Shown: positions 10,501 to 25,500, counted from the first letter of the stretch. The stretch: DNA of 64,000 bases from Symbiodinium natans (GCA_905221605.1 CAJNDS010000001.1:440025-504024); one strand, 5' to 3'. Program-made: numbers and translations. The notes: generated from the sequence alone by a model not told the origin.

Positions 10501-13500
10501 ACATGGACTCAGTCAAGTTGAACGACATGATATTCCTAGACAGGGGGGAGGGGGGGGGGGGGCTACTCACCTTCGAAGGAAAGACTTCTTCCTCTTACCC
10601 ATGTACACATGGGTTGAACCTTTTCCGTGCAAGCAGTCGGCTTCCAAGAATGGTGGCATGCTAACAGGAGCCGAATTGCTTTTGGCCCGTTCGAACCATA
10701 CTGTTAGATCTGAGCACGGTGACACGGGCCCCTTCCAGAACAACGGGTCGCCACTCTTCTCCCAGAACTGGTTGTTGCGGCGCAAATTTGAACTCCCAAG
10801 GGCCAGCATGCCTGCGCAGCCCCCTACAGACTTGAGAGATGTGAGAAACGCTGATGCCTGTATGCCGAGCAGCAGCTGTAAGTGAATCAAAAGCCTGCCA
10901 AGACTCATGGAAGCCAATTTCCTTCACCAGCACACCCTTTCCCTTCCCAGTCTTGTGGCGCCCGTCCGTCCGCATCCGAGAATATGCATGTTTCACATTC
11001 TCAGACGGTGTGGCATATTCCAAGTTGTGAAAATGATTGTTTCCTCGATCTCCGTCTATGTGGTTGACGTATAAACCTGCGGCCCGGGGCTGTCCAAGAA
11101 ATGTAGCGGCCACTAAGCGGTGCACCAGAAGGAATCTGCCTGCCTTGCTGACGTGGAAATATCCTTGTCGATCTTCGGTGCCCCGAGTTACTCTTGTGTT
11201 CTGATGCCACGTTTGAGACCACACTCTTCCGTGGCTGCTGACTGTTAGGTTTGGGATGGCATCGAGCCTGCCAGGGTAGCGAGCCCCCTTCCAAACTTCA
11301 CCTTCTTCATAAGAGATGGTCGGAGCATTTACAGGTCTGAACTCATAGCACACATCATAGGCAGAAGCAGCGGCTTGACCGCCTCGGCAACACCGACTAA
11401 CAGTGCCGCGACTTAATCCCAAAAGCCTCTCAGCCTCCGCCTGGGATGAGCACAACCTCCAAGACTCTTCTCCACTGGGGCGCCATAAAACTGCCTTGCT
11501 AAGGCTGTTTCCGCCGCGTCTCCGACTTCGATTGGTTTCGTAGGAATGGAGCTGGTTCTCGGCAGGACTGACGTACTCCAGGTTGGTCAATGCATTGTTG
11601 GCTCCATCTCCGTCCATATGGTTGACTTGCCATTTACTCGGGTCTGGTGGTGAGCCCAAGAAAGTGGCAGCCACCAGTCGATGAACATAGTACCTTTGGC
11701 GGTTAATCATCACTCGGCGATACCCAGACCACGTCAAGTGACCAGAACTGATAACACCAGTTGAAGACCTAACCCGACCAAATGAGCTAACTTCGCACTC
11801 GCTCGACCCCCATCGTGCTTGCTCAATCTTCACTCCAAAACGGATCTCCGTGCAAATGTGTTGGCGGAGGCGTAGACTGGCCACTGAAGCGAAGCTCTGC
11901 ATCGTTCACAGCGCCACTTGCATGAGTGGCTCACGAATGCATGGTCCTCAAGCAGTCTTGTGGCATGGCTTCTATTACTGTCGCTTCCTATCACTGGGTA
12001 CCCACATGAGAGCCCGAATGTGTCTCGGTCAGGCCACGGATTCATTCATACTGGGGATGGGACCGCAAAAGCCCAACAATTGTAAACTAAGCAAGCTGAA
12101 ACTCCAATAGCTAGCCACTCCCAACGCCGGTAATTCAACTGAAAGACAAAAAAGGCCACGCCCCAAATCACAACTGGGCGAATCCAAGTGCTTGCATTTC
12201 AGACCTCCCGTGAAATGACAAAGTGATAGGAAGCAAGCGGTATGCAACGGTGGGGTTGCCGGCGGATGTTCATGACCAAACGATAGACCACGCTGGATTT
12301 GTCAATATTCAAGGTTACACTCCCGAGCTCTCCATGAGCATCCAAGTCTTACATGTAGTCCATCTTCAAAAACTCCCATTCCTTACACTCCCTATGAACA
12401 GCTGCGTCCTTGTGCGTAGGCGCTTGTTAGACCCTTGGGGGCCTGCCAGCTCCTGGCCCGTCTCGAAGGAGGACATCGGCTCACCCTGCACCTTCAACGG
12501 TTTAGGGCTTCGGGCACGAGGGGTGGGGAACACGAGAAGGGTCCAGGGGTCTGTCTGCGGGCAGCCAGTAACCTCTCCTTCACCCGAGTCAGAAGCACAA
12601 CGGCCTGCCCTCCTTCGCCGGGGACGCCACACCCCATACCCTAAATCCTTCGCAGCATGCTCAACGACCCGAAAACCCTTTTCAGTCGAAGCCAGGACCT
12701 GAAACCTGCATCCCAAAGTCTAACCTCCTGCCCGGCATGGCCCAGGCACCCCATCGACCCAGATGGCAATCTTGGAGTCGTAGTCTTCATCACCAGCGGC
12801 CTCCCAAAGCTTGGCTTGTTTGGGATTTTGGGGATTGCGCTTAAGGGGTTTATTGGGGTTCAGGGTTTGGGGTTTAGGGCTTGGGGCTTGGGGTTTGGAG
12901 TTTAGCAGAAGCCAGACAGGCTACTACTTGGTCAGCTCTCTGAGGTATTGTCCCTTTTCAGGATGACACAGCCCGATTGATTTAGGGTACCCCAACAAAT
13001 GGACGAGGGAAATCTTACCCAGTTAACTCTAAACCCTAAAGCGCCTAAAGCCCAAACAGGTTCATGTTTTGGGACAGTTGCTTCCGGTTTGGGGAGGAAG
13101 CTGCCATGCACAAAACCGTGGACCGGGATCTTGGATCCTGAGACCTCCCCCTAACTTCAAAACACCTCCAAAGGGTCCCTAATATACCTTAAACCGGTAC
13201 TTCAGAGGGGGCCAAAGGGTCGAAGCCTCCTTATGTACGAATCAAAGCCTGTAACCCTTGCTTTGCGCGCCTCGAAAGTCACCTGCACCTGCACATCCTC
13301 GTCTGGATCCAGCTTTCCCGACCTGACTGAGTGCCTATAGACACTGGGGTTTCAAGGCATAGACCCGTAAGCCCAAAGAAAATCAATCGCGAAGCCATTA
13401 AACACCTATAAACCCTAAGAAGGGAACAAGGCCACCACGAGGCGCCGCCCCGATCAGACCGGGCGCGGCTTGCTTGTGGAGACGGCTACTCTCTAGCTGC

Positions 13501-16500
13501 TATCATTGGGCTATCACTGCTATCACGACGTAGAGCAACGCTGCAGCGCTAAGCCAACCTCAGGCTTTCCCTCAAAACTGCACGCGTGCCCCGAAGCCCT
13601 GTAATGTAGCTCTAGGCCCTGTAAGGCCTGCGAGCTCTTGAGTTTGTACGGGGGCTACAGTCATACCCACACAACGTACTGCCTGAGGTTTTCAGGGGGC
13701 AAGGGGCAAAGGCGAACTTTTGGGGCAACAGAGGCTGTAAAGAACTCCAACAGTGTGAACCTGCTGACTCAGCATCCCTGGTACCCCAGATCCTAAACCC
13801 TAAACCCTAAACCCCAAACCCAAAACCCAAAACCCTAAACCCTAAACCCTAAAACCGAACCCTGTTTCCTGGGCCGACCCGGCGTCGGCTTGACCTGGAA
13901 AGGTCCAGCAGCCACCTTGTCCTTCGGGGCCGGCCGGCCATCCTGTGGATTTCTTGCGGACTGAGTTTACTAGGGGCAAAAGAGGAGTTAGGGTTTAGGA
14001 TTTAGGGTTTAGGGTCACCCTTTTGGTTTTTCAGAAGTTTCGAATACAGCAACAGGTGAACGGCTAAATGCTGGCGATGATCAAAGTTGGCGAGGATCCC
14101 CACACCTCCCAGTCGGTGGGCTGAGGGTTTATAAGGTCTTGATGGCTGTATGCTAATTCCTGGGGTTGCAGGTTTGATGTGGCCTGCCCCCCACCCCCCA
14201 CCCTCAACCGTAAAATCCTAAAGTCTTCCATAAACCCTCAAAACTCCTAAACCCTGAACCCTGAACCCGAAAAATCCCAAAGCACTTATGTACACAACCC
14301 CCCCAAACACGCTTGAACCCTGAACAAAACCCCCAAAGAACTGACTTTATGTCTCCCCCGCAAGCCTCGCCGAAGGTCGGCGGATCCGCCCAGTCAAAGA
14401 GGCTCCAGTCGAAGGCGAAGATGCCGTTGTTTCGGATCTGAGCCCATTGGGGTGCACGCGGAAGGAAGACCGTAAGTAGGGCTCATGGGGCTTAGAGGGT
14501 TTAGGGTTGAGGGTTCGGGGTTTAGGTGGGGGGGTTTAGGGAGTTAGCTGTAGGGTTTAATAGGGCTTGCAGGGTTTATTTAGGGCAGAGGCTGCGAAGT
14601 TCCTTGGTCTCAGGTTGGTGACAATGCGGCACTGGGATAGTTGCTGAGATACTTCCCCCTAACTACAGAAGAGAACCCCTCACCCACCCACCCACCAACC
14701 CCGAAACATGAAAGGTTCAGGGTTTGCCGCAGGCATTAAACTCAGCAAGTAAGAGAGCCAAGCAACAAGCATCCTAGAGACCCCTTCATTCCATCACCCA
14801 TACAGAGATCCTGAATGGCATGGAAAGGTACACTTCTGAATTCTGGGCCCTACACACATGCACCCATGCACCCAAGCTGGGCCCTCCAGCCGTGAAGGTC
14901 CGGGTTTGCGTCTCCCCCTTCTCCACGGGGCCGAAGTTGAGACCCCGTGGTGGAGTGACCTCAAGAAGTAGGAGTCTGAGGTTTGGGGTTTGGATTCTTG
15001 GAGTTTGGATCGTTTTCGGGTATCGGGCATCTGTTGCCTGCCTTCACTATGTACTTGCTGATGGTCTACAGGGCCGACGCTACGGCGCTCAGGATGTATG
15101 TTAAGGTTCGAACTTGTTAGCTGATTGGGGAGGTTTTGTAGGCCTGCAGTCAGCCGCAATTCCCGAATCTCGGCCGCTCGAACCTCGAGAAATTTCAAGT
15201 CCGCGCATGTTCGGCCGAAATGTGCGCGACTTGCTTGTGAAGTTCCCCTAAGCATTCGCCTGTTCTGCAAGTGTGGGGCCTCTGCAGGCCTCTAGGCTTT
15301 CGGGGCCAACACTGTATTAGTCTGTCCTGAACTCTACTTTTAAAGTATAAACCCGCCCAAATTGCAAAGAATGCCACATTCCTTGTTGACCCCAAGCTGC
15401 CTGGAAGGTGTTGTAGACCGCCGTCAGCGCCACGCGCATGGGCGGGATCCGGTGGTCGACGGACTCGCCGCTCCTGCCATCCGATCAAAGACGGGGGCTG
15501 CATTTAACCAGAGGATGTGGATGGTGGGGTGATTCTTTGAAGGCACAAACTGCAAGCAATATGGCACGAACTTCCCAGAACCCTGCGACCAACGACCCGA
15601 AAAGTCCTCAAACCAGGAACTTACCGGCTGAGGTTTCCAGTGGTTGCAAACTTTGGGCTCTCTGGGCTTAGGGATGCCTCTATAACCTGCAGCACAAACC
15701 AACTAAACCCTGATCCGCCACCCCAAGCACCCCGAGGCGGAGCTCTTGATTGCCAGGGCCCCCTGGGCGCCCGGCAGCTGGTCAAAGATCTGCAAGGCGA
15801 TGCCCTCACCTGGGAGAGGGAGCTAAGGGCTCTATGGTTCGGGGATTTAGGGTGGCGCAGGGATTAGGGAAACCAGTATGTCGAAATTGAAAGGTATCTG
15901 ACTCTTGCCCTAAGCTGTTGGGTTTTCTCCGTTGCTGCGATGTCTGAGGCCGCCGCTGGAGGTCTCGAAGACGCGGCCAGAGTTGCAGGTCACCTGGTCG
16001 CTCTCACCCAAACACTCCCCTAAAACCCTAACCCTCAAGGGCAAGGCGTGCGTGACGCGAAAGAAATACTGCTACCGGACCAATGGGTTCGGTTCAGGAG
16101 TTGTAGGCTATACTTAAGGGGTCAAATAGGTCGCACCCAAATCCTCAATCTTTCAGGTTGGCTAGTATGTTCTGGGCATCCAGAGGAGTGGGAATCAAAG
16201 CAAAAGTGGCGAGCTTCCGTTGCTTCCTTGCACAGTGGGACTGCGAAGCCCTGAACCTCACAGCCTCGGTAAAGCCCCGTAGTTGCACAATACACCACCA
16301 TTGCCGTCCATAGCTCGAAGTAGCCTTTGAACCCTCAAGCCTAAACACTGGCAACTCCAATTCCACGACGGGTCGTCAAAGGCACCTGATGCCTTAAGTG
16401 CCAAGGCCGGGGCTGTGATGGACTTGCGCTCGCCTGGCTGAAGTTCCGCCTGCTGGAGGACGTCTTCGGACACCGCAGGGAAACACTCTCAGGTTTAGGG

Positions 16501-19500
16501 TTTAGGGTTTGGGGTGTACAGGCTTTAGTTTAGGGTTGGGCTTTGGGGCGTATAGGGTTGAGTTTAGGGCAGTTTAGGGTTTAGAGTTTGGGATGCATCG
16601 GCTTTCGGGACATTCGAAATTCGCATTTCCGCATGGCCGGTACGGCAAGCGGTTCTGTGTGTGTTTTGGACGAGACGCTCCACGCTCAATGAGGCGTTTG
16701 ACCTTGCATCTGCTGTGTCAACAAGCGGTCACGGGTCAGATGACACCATCAGGTTGCTTGCTGCTCTGTTCTTGTATTCGTTTGGGTCGATGTCGTGGAG
16801 TGCCGCATAAGGCCTCGAGCTACGGACGCAATCAAGTATTCCGTGAGCGGGGCCCAAGAGAGGTGCCCAAATCCGATGGTAGTTCCTGTTCGAAAAAGGC
16901 TCAAGCCTGACAAAGCCGCTCGCGCTGTGGCTGTCGTGTGCGAAGCATACGCGGAAACAGCAGCAAACCGTGCGAAGTCGCCGCCCGAACCGCATGCAAA
17001 TTTGCAGCAAACTTACAGAAACTAGCAGCCGACCATCTCAGGTCTGCGAGCTCCTTCAAACACTACAGGGCGCCACTGTTCACCTTGGAGTGGCTTTTCC
17101 AGTACAAAACGGAACTCCCAGCCACAGGATTGAGCAAATCCCCTGCAAAGTCTTGAGATTTTTTTCGCCTGGATACCTGTATGCGCCGCGGCAGCCGCGA
17201 TCGATTTAAACTGCAGCCATGGACTGTCTGGTTCGTGTAGGCGCGCCTGCACAGATCTGCCACGTTTTTGCTGAGACCCCAGCCCAACCCTTGCATAGCG
17301 TGCATGCTTGGCGTTTTCCGATGCGGTCACCCACTCGAGGTTGTCCACATGGTTATTTCCGCGGTCGAGGTCCTTATGATTGACTTGCAGGTCAGGTGAT
17401 GAAGGCAGACCCAGAAAGGTCGCGGCAACCAGGCGGTGCACATACAGATGCTTCCCCGCCTTGGTCACTGAGTGGTAGCCGGCGGTGCTGCGGGATCCAT
17501 GCCAGACACGATAACAGCCTCACACTTTTGACATAATCCTTCCATGGCTGCTGACCAGAAGATCGCCAAAGGCATCGTCCCTTCCCGGATAAGTTGCAAC
17601 CTGCCAGGTCTCACCAGCAACTACCTTTGCTTCACCATTACCTGCAAATTTGAACTCGTACCGGTCACAAGCTCCTTGGCAAGCAGCGACCAAACCACGG
17701 CAGCACCTCGAGATGCATGACTGGTTGACGCCCAGAGCTTTGGCGGCTTCAAACTGCGCTGGGCACTCAGTCCAACGACTGTCGCCAGCAACTCGCCACA
17801 AAATGGCAGTGTCTTCATTTGCTGCAGATGACTTACGATTCCGTGTCGACCACGAATGCCTAATGTTGTCGGACTGCGTCACGTACTCAAGGTTTTGCAT
17901 ATGGTTGTTGGAAGGGTTGCCGTCAATGTGGTGCACCTGCCACTGTTCCAAAGCCTGCGGTGGACCAATGAAAGCGGCCGCAACGAGCCGATGGACGAAG
18001 AAGTGTTGACCTTTGATGGTCGCACTGTAGTAGCCTGACTGATTGAGGTATCCGAAGCTCACCACTCCTGTTGAAGTTTTCACCCGGCCATTCGAACTCA
18101 CCTCCCATGTCCTGGTGCTCCTTCTTTGCTGCGAGGTTGCCGTCCAGAGACTCCAAACACGCCAACAACGGTCCGAACGCGGCAAAGCTTTTGACCAAGA
18201 CATGCCGGATGCCAGTCCCTACGTCGCCTTGGTCAAAGGAGATGGCTTGACGCAGAGTAGTTCAACTGTACATGCCAAGGTTCACATGCGTCTAGTTGTG
18301 CAAAACGATGCATGACGTATGTACGCCTGAAGCCGGGGCTCGCAGCGAATTCATCCAACATTATTCCGAGATGCTGGGAGACCACCTCTGAATCCTCCGA
18401 AGTTCCAAAGCGCCCTACCCATGCAGGCAAATATCCAACCCTATCAGCAGCCCTGAGACCCTTTTTTGAAACAAAAGACGATCCGACACTTAATGCCTGA
18501 ACCCTAATTCTGTAAGGGAGCCCGCGGATTGGCCGAGGGCTGGGGTTTAGCAGGGTTTGAGGCCTTAGCGTGTAGGAGAGCATCAGGGTCATACGCTGCA
18601 GGACTACTAGCGCTGAACGCAATACGGTCCGCTCTCTACACTAAGCCCCCGTAGCTGGAGTGCCCTAGAGGAAGCCTCCAAACCCCAACCCGAAACCTCA
18701 AACCCAACCCTAAACCCTATAATTATACTCTAACCGCTAAACCACAATCATCCCCAAAACCCTCAAAGGCACAAACCATATACTCTAACCCTTAAACCAC
18801 AATCATCCCCAAAACCCCTAAAGGCACCCAGCCCGCGCACCTTCGGCTCGTCGATCTGCAGCAGCTCGCGAAGAGCCCGGCGAATGGCCAGCTCGAAGCC
18901 TGAGGCGCGCTGCGCTTTGGGGTTTTGAGGGTTTTGAGGGTTTTGAGGGTTTTGAGGGTTTTGAGGGTTTTGAGGGTTTTGAGGGTTTTGAGGGTTTTGA
19001 GGGTTTTGAGGGTTTTGAGGGTTGAAGCTTAAACATGTAGGAATGCAGGATTGTCCCAAGAAGGAACGAGAAGTCGGGGGTCGGCCCAGGCAAGGTCTAG
19101 GGTTCAGGCTAAGGGAGTTGAGGGCTGTACGGGGTTCAGGGTTTAGCTTCGTTTGTTTTTCGAACCTCTAAACCCTAAACCTCTGGGACCTTGGGCTCGC
19201 AGATGGTGCTACCTAGTTAGGGGACTTGGGTTTAGGGTTTTAGGGCTTAATTAGGGTTCGTGCTATGCCAAATTTGTCTTCTCGCGAGCTGTCGTGCATG
19301 CGAGTGGGGAGCGTACATACATCAGCCAATCCCCCGGAAGCTCTTCAGGGTGGAATCATTAAAGCAGTCTCAGGCCTAAACCCTAAACCCCAAACGGGCG
19401 ACTACATGCGCATTTGCAAACATAGGGTAACCACCAAGATAGTATTACAATCCTTATGATAGGAACCCCCAGAAAAGGTACCCTCAAGGTTGGCCTGCTC

Positions 19501-22500
19501 AAAGGGATGACCAGGTTGAGAAGTCCACAACCGAGTGCGTGACGCACAGGGAACTTGCCGCGGTTCACAATGTCGAAGGTGCGCTGCACACCTTGCCACT
19601 TGCCAGACCAGTCAGTCTCAAGCTTCTGGTACTCAACGAGCTGCTTTGCAAGCCCTAAAAGAAGAGGGGTGAAAACAGCTGATGCCCTAAATGCTGTGAA
19701 CCCGAACCACGGCAGTCCTCAAAAAAAACCCTAGGTGCCCTGAAAACCCTCAACCCTTGCGAGCCGAGGCGCTGCTGTGCACGAGGACAGTGCCGAAGTC
19801 CAGGGCCACCTAAGGACAGCTCTTCTCTAAACCCCTAAATCCTAAACCCTAGGCCTTAAACCCAAAAGGTCCGAAATCCAAACCCCTATAGACCTTAAAT
19901 CCTAAACCCTAAATACATGGCCGTGTGGGGTTTGGGGCTTGGGGGTATAAGAGGGTCATCGAGTTTGGAGTTGAGGGGGGTTGCCTGTTGTATTGCGGCA
20001 CAATTAGGGTACCTTTAACTTACGTACTTCAAGAAAGGGGTACAAAGTTGCGGAGCAGTCTTGGCGGCGAGGGTCTTGGGGAGGGTGCCGAAGAAGCAAG
20101 TGCTGAGGACGCTTTTGCAGCATCATGGGATTTAGGGGCTTTGGGTTAGGAGCTGTCCACGACTTTTCTTGGGGGGGGGGGGGGGGGGGGGGGCAGCATG
20201 GAGCCTCGATTTTAAGTGTTGATGGCTAACCCAGGTTTGGGGCGTGACGTCGCAGTTCTTGGAGCTGAAAGATCGGGCTTGCTGGGGTCGAAGAAAGGAG
20301 TGAACTTTGAGAAATGGGACCATTCCATCTTCTTGGGGATCTATTAAGTAGTGGATTGTGGGCTGCAGGGTTGCGGCTTGAGGACAACGTGGGCTTCATG
20401 GGTATAAGGATACCCTCCCAGTCACGGAGAGGAGCACCCGAGCTCTTGAACACCTTCCGTTCCGATTCGGATTTAGGGTTTAGGGTTGAAGGTTTCGCCA
20501 ACTTTTGATAAAACCAAGATCAAGGATGCTTCTCTTGTAGCAACAGTCTCCCCACTAAGTCCTCATCATCCATATGCTCTAACACTCCAGTCTAAACCAT
20601 AACCCTTTGAAACCCTACACCAACACCGTTAAGCCCCACCTCACGTGGATCGGGCTCGATCACTGCATCCACTGCGAAGGACTCGGCGGCCACGCTCAGC
20701 TTGGCGGCCTTGTGACAGGCTTTCGGTTAGCGGGAGGGTCTTTCCAGGTTTCCAGACCCTAAAGCAGAGGCTTTCTAGGATTTCAGTCGCCGTAAACCCT
20801 CCCCAATTGTTCGGGCCGAGGGGGTTTTGGAGTTCAGGGGCTGAGCATCCAAACCCTCCGCGACAAAGGACCCACGTGGGTGTGCTTCCAAAACTCCGGC
20901 GCGACCTTCAGTTGATTTAGGCTCATAACTACCCCAAACCCTGGTGGACTCCACTGAGACCTACCCCATGAACCTCCAAGTATACCCCCAGACCCAGGTT
21001 CGGGCTGCAGGAAGAATTCTGGTACAAGACCCCCTAATTTTTTGGGCTTTGGGTTTGGGGGGTACATGATTCCTTTCATTCTGACTCTTGGTACCCCTGT
21101 ATCTTCTTGAAGAACGAAGCTTTGCAGGGCACCTGCTGCCAGCCGTTCAAGCCTTCGGCATCGCGGCTTTCCAGGAGTAGCCTGGCACCAGCTCTTCGAG
21201 TAAGGGACTTAGGGTTTAGGGTTTAGGGATTTAGGCATTTAGGGATTTAGGGATTTAGGATACAGGTAGATTTTCTCCCCTGATTTTCAAACCAGTTGAC
21301 GGATTGTATACTTCTTAAGAACCATAGTAGGTTTCCCTAAACCACCCCCTTTCGAGCCCTAACCTCTAACCCCTAAGCCTCCCCAGAATCCCTTTGGAAC
21401 CCTCCTATCAGGGTTTAGGGTTTTGGGCTTAGTTTTTTTTTGGGTGTCGGGTGAAGCTCCAAACAGCGCCCCTCAATCCCTCGCCAGGCCCACGCGGCGC
21501 TGAACTGCGCGGCCCGGGCAGACCGGAAGCTCAGGCGGATGTCGCGCTCCTGCGGCTTTTAGTGTCTCAGGGATTTGGGGAGTCCAGGGTTTTGGGGTTC
21601 GGTGTTGTAGGGTCTAGGGTCCAAGGGTTCAGGGTTGTGCTGTACGAGGGTCTTCGGGTTTTAGGATTAAGGGTTTTCGGGCTTTAGGGTTTGGAGTTTA
21701 TAAAGGTTTTGGGGATCTTTGGGGCTTTTGGGCGCTTTAGTTTCAGGGGCTGTTATAGGATTGTTAGGACCCCAAGGAGGGAGGGAGCACCGGCTCTCCC
21801 AGAACATCAGCCCTCCGCGAGGGCGCCTCGTTGCCAGACAAGAGTCCTTCCGTCGGCTCCACCACGATCTCCTCGCGTCGCCGGCGGCTTAGGGTGCAGG
21901 GCTTTTAGGGCTTCTAGGGCTTTAGGGTTGCATGTGTCTTTTGGGGTTTATGGGTTTCTTAGGGCTTATAGGGTTTCTGGGGGGCCTGTAGGTTTTCAGG
22001 GTTGCGTAAGGATGCTATGGGGGCAGCTGGGGCGCAAGAGGGTTTCGAGCAGTTTGGGGCTCTTGCTGAGTTTCCCGGCGTGGAAAAGCCAACCTTTAGT
22101 CTTTGACTCAGGACCTCAAGCACTCCTGCTAAAGCACAGGGTGCCACCCTATACCCCTATGAGCCCTTGAACCCTGACGCCTAAACCCGAAAACCGTCTT
22201 CGCCCTTACAAGCCCCTGAACCCTGAAACCTAAACCCTAATACCGCTATGAGCCCCTGGACCCTGAACCCTGAGACCCTCCCCCCTTGTCTCGCCTCGGG
22301 CAGCCGCGGCCCTGGTGGAAGCTGAGGAGCCTCCCATGCTGGGACAATGACGGTTACCTATGACGGGCATAGATAGCACAGCATTTTGAGGGCTTCGTCC
22401 AGATACCCTGTGCATGTAAAGCCAACTTAAAAGCCAGCTTCTGTTGCCACTTCAGAATCTGGGACTACCAGCGTCCTGACACAGTACCATGACAGGTCAA

Positions 22501-25500
22501 CGGCAAGCAATGTGAACTGAGGATCTGCCGACGTCCCTAAACATCTGAATCTCCAAGCCCTAGTTCTGCGGCATTGGTGCCCCGCATTCTCCCTAAACCC
22601 TAAACCCTAAACCCTGAACCCTAAACCCTAAACCCTAAACCCTAAACCCTGAACCCTAGTATTCTTCATTCCGGTCTGACCAGTGGCGGCTCGCACCTCC
22701 TCGCCCTCCTCGCCCTCCACCTTCTCAACCTTCTCGGCCTTCTCCTCGGCGAGGACCTCGCCGGTTTGAGGGGTGTGGAGTTTAGGGTTTAGGGTTTAGA
22801 GTTTAGGGTTTAGGGTCCCTAGACACGAACCCTACCCCCGCAAAGGAGCTTAGGGTTGTAGCTGTTTGTTGAAGTTGAGCCCAGTCGGGTTCATGAGAGC
22901 CTGCAAAGAAGGCTCCCAACCTTCAGCAGCGCACGCAGAGAGCCCCAATACGCCTTAAATTTGCAGAGCATTCCTTATAAGTAATGTTCGGGACCCCGGC
23001 TAATTACAATGTAAGGAATGTTCGTGCTACCCCTGAAAGAAGTCAGGATCACAATTTTAAGGAACCTCGGATGTGTTTAAGGGGCATTGGGTTCTTGAGC
23101 GTTGCGGTCGGCGGAGCGCTGACTCTAGTCAGCGGCGACTCTAGTCAGCGGCGACTCGCCGCTGAGCTGTTCCAAAGCTCAGCTTCAAGAACGTTACCCC
23201 TAGATACCAAACCGGCATATAAATGTGGCGTACAAAACGGTCCGGCCGCACCTAGGCTGAACCTTTGTCCCTACAATTGCAAGATCCTAATCTCACCCTG
23301 TTGGAACAACGTGGCATGTGCGCCGTGGCAAGGTGACCATGACTTGCAAGTCACCAACTTGCCAGCAACAGCGAGGGCGAGTCGTAAGAGTTTGTGACAC
23401 TGTGGGGAACCCTAAACCCTAAACCCTAAACCCTAAACCTTAAACCCTACTAAACCCTAAGCCCTAAGCCCCAGAGGACAATGCCACACGATGGGAGACT
23501 TCATACCATCAAGGTTGGTGACTTGCAAGCGGGGGCCGGGTTGGGGGTGGGGGTTGGTGCGAGGCCCAACTCTTCCGACAGCACGGCCTAAAGAAGCTGT
23601 AGACCTTATTGGTGCTTTGTCTGAATCCTTGACACTTGTTGAGCTAAACCACCATATGGGGAACTTGATGAGAGATCCATGTGTGCATCCCTAAACCGCA
23701 AACGCTACACCCCAAACCCCAACACCCCAACCCCTGAAGGTATCAGCACACCAGGAACCCAGTGGCCTTGGAGTCCTTGCAGAGCAGCTGCCAGCGCACG
23801 GGCCTAATGCCGGGCGTTTCGCCCAAAGTCATCAAGTACAGGGTTGAAGGTCACCTACTCCGAACCAAAGACTCTAAAGTTCAAACCCGGAAGCCCGCAT
23901 TTCCAGAGCACACTCCCGCCTGTTCACGGGTGGGAGGGGGGTGTCCTCAGCTCTACACTTTGCATGCCTACACCTAGCAGGAGGGTTGAGGGCGGCCCCC
24001 GGAGTTGTTCAGGTTGAGGTTTTTAGGGGTTGAATCTGGGGTTAGGGATGTAGGGTTGAGGTGCTTAGGGTGTTTTATAGTTTTTTTGGGGGATTGAGTT
24101 TCGGGGCTTAGAAAAACACCAGTCCTGCGGGGTCTGCGATTTAGGGTTCAGTGGTGGGAGCAGAGGCGGCGCTGAGAGACCGACACGGAGCTCTCGTTCT
24201 TGATCTTCACCTCGGCCGAGCACTTGCTACTATTTGCTTGAGAACCCCAGAAACCCGATGGAGACCATCCCTATGTTGCCCTTGACAAGGAAGAAGGTTT
24301 TTTGTTGTTTCGGGGTTCTTACGCAGTAATTAGCTTGTTTGAGGGTTTAGGTTTTACAGTAGCGTGGGGTTCAATTAGGGCTTAGCCGGCCACGGTCCTT
24401 TGCCTGGAGAGTTTATAAGCTGCTCGAAGCCAAGGCCCGAATCCCAAATGCAAAGGCAAAGGTCAAACTTCATGCCGTTGAGTCGTTGAGCCCAAAAAGT
24501 GAGAACCAAAAAAAAAACGAAACCTGCTCGCTCAGCAGGTAAGTACAGGCCCCACAACAAGCTTTCATCCCGGGCACACGCTGGTCGTCGGCCCGGATGT
24601 TCATCATCAGCCGGCCGAAGTCCACCTGCAAGGCGGGCGCTTTTTGGCGTGAGCCCTGAACCTCAAATCCGCGCAACCCTGCAACCCAACAGAACACTAA
24701 AAACAAAAAAAAACAGGCGTTCTGCTAGAAGGCCCAGCTTCAGATCCAGATCACACAGTTGAGCAGAGCCCCCCCGAACCATGAGCTTTAAACCTTGAAC
24801 CTGAAAACCCTTCACTCCCTTGGACCTGCTACGAAATCCGCCCAGACATATGGAGCCCAGACCCTGAACCCCGAAACCTTTGAAGAGACCCCCATATGAG
24901 CAACGGCTTTTATTTACGCACGAGCAGAGTTACTTTGGATGTGCCCTATTTTTTGGTTGGGGTGTCGCTCTCTCTCGGTAACGAGATCGGGGCCGAACAT
25001 CAAACGAGATCATGTTGTAGAATGAAGGATTTATACTTGTACTTGTTTACTTGCATTTACTGCATACATAATCCTTATCTGTACCTATATTATATATATA
25101 TATATGTATAACTAAGCCTTTGTTTAGTTATATATACATAGGTACCATGTATATAGTTGTGTGAAGGCGTTCGCTAAACGATGAAGAGTTGGTTTCGCGT
25201 AGGCTATTGCTGGCAAAAGCTGCTTGCTGGGAACGGCGGCTGTGCTTTGAACCGCTTAGACTCAGAAGCCTTTGAGGCTCAACCGCTTCGGCCCAGGTTG
25301 GGGATTGAGGGGATGTGGGGTCTGGCGGGCCTGGAGATTGCTGGCCGATCCCAAACGAGATCCAAACGTGATCCAAACGTGATCAAAAAATTGCACGAAG
25401 GCAGCTAGGGAAGCCAGAGGGTCATGAGAGGCACAATCACAAGGATTAGGGTTTAGGAGTTATTGAGACAGGGCTGGAAGGTTTAGGGCCAGTTTTGGAG

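Noticed and set aside
10243..10917. Overlapping 70-135 aa ORFs beside the HNH gene
   Set aside because: They overlap one another on both strands, cross telomere-like and poly-G sequence, and show no family motif.
18763..19093. Proteins with NPQ or SKP repeats
   Set aside because: Translation of the 9-bp GGGTTTTGA minisatellite.
23100..23165. Tandem GACTCTAGTCAGCGGC-type repeat as a regulatory array
   Set aside because: Only two to three short copies, with nothing nearby to support a function.
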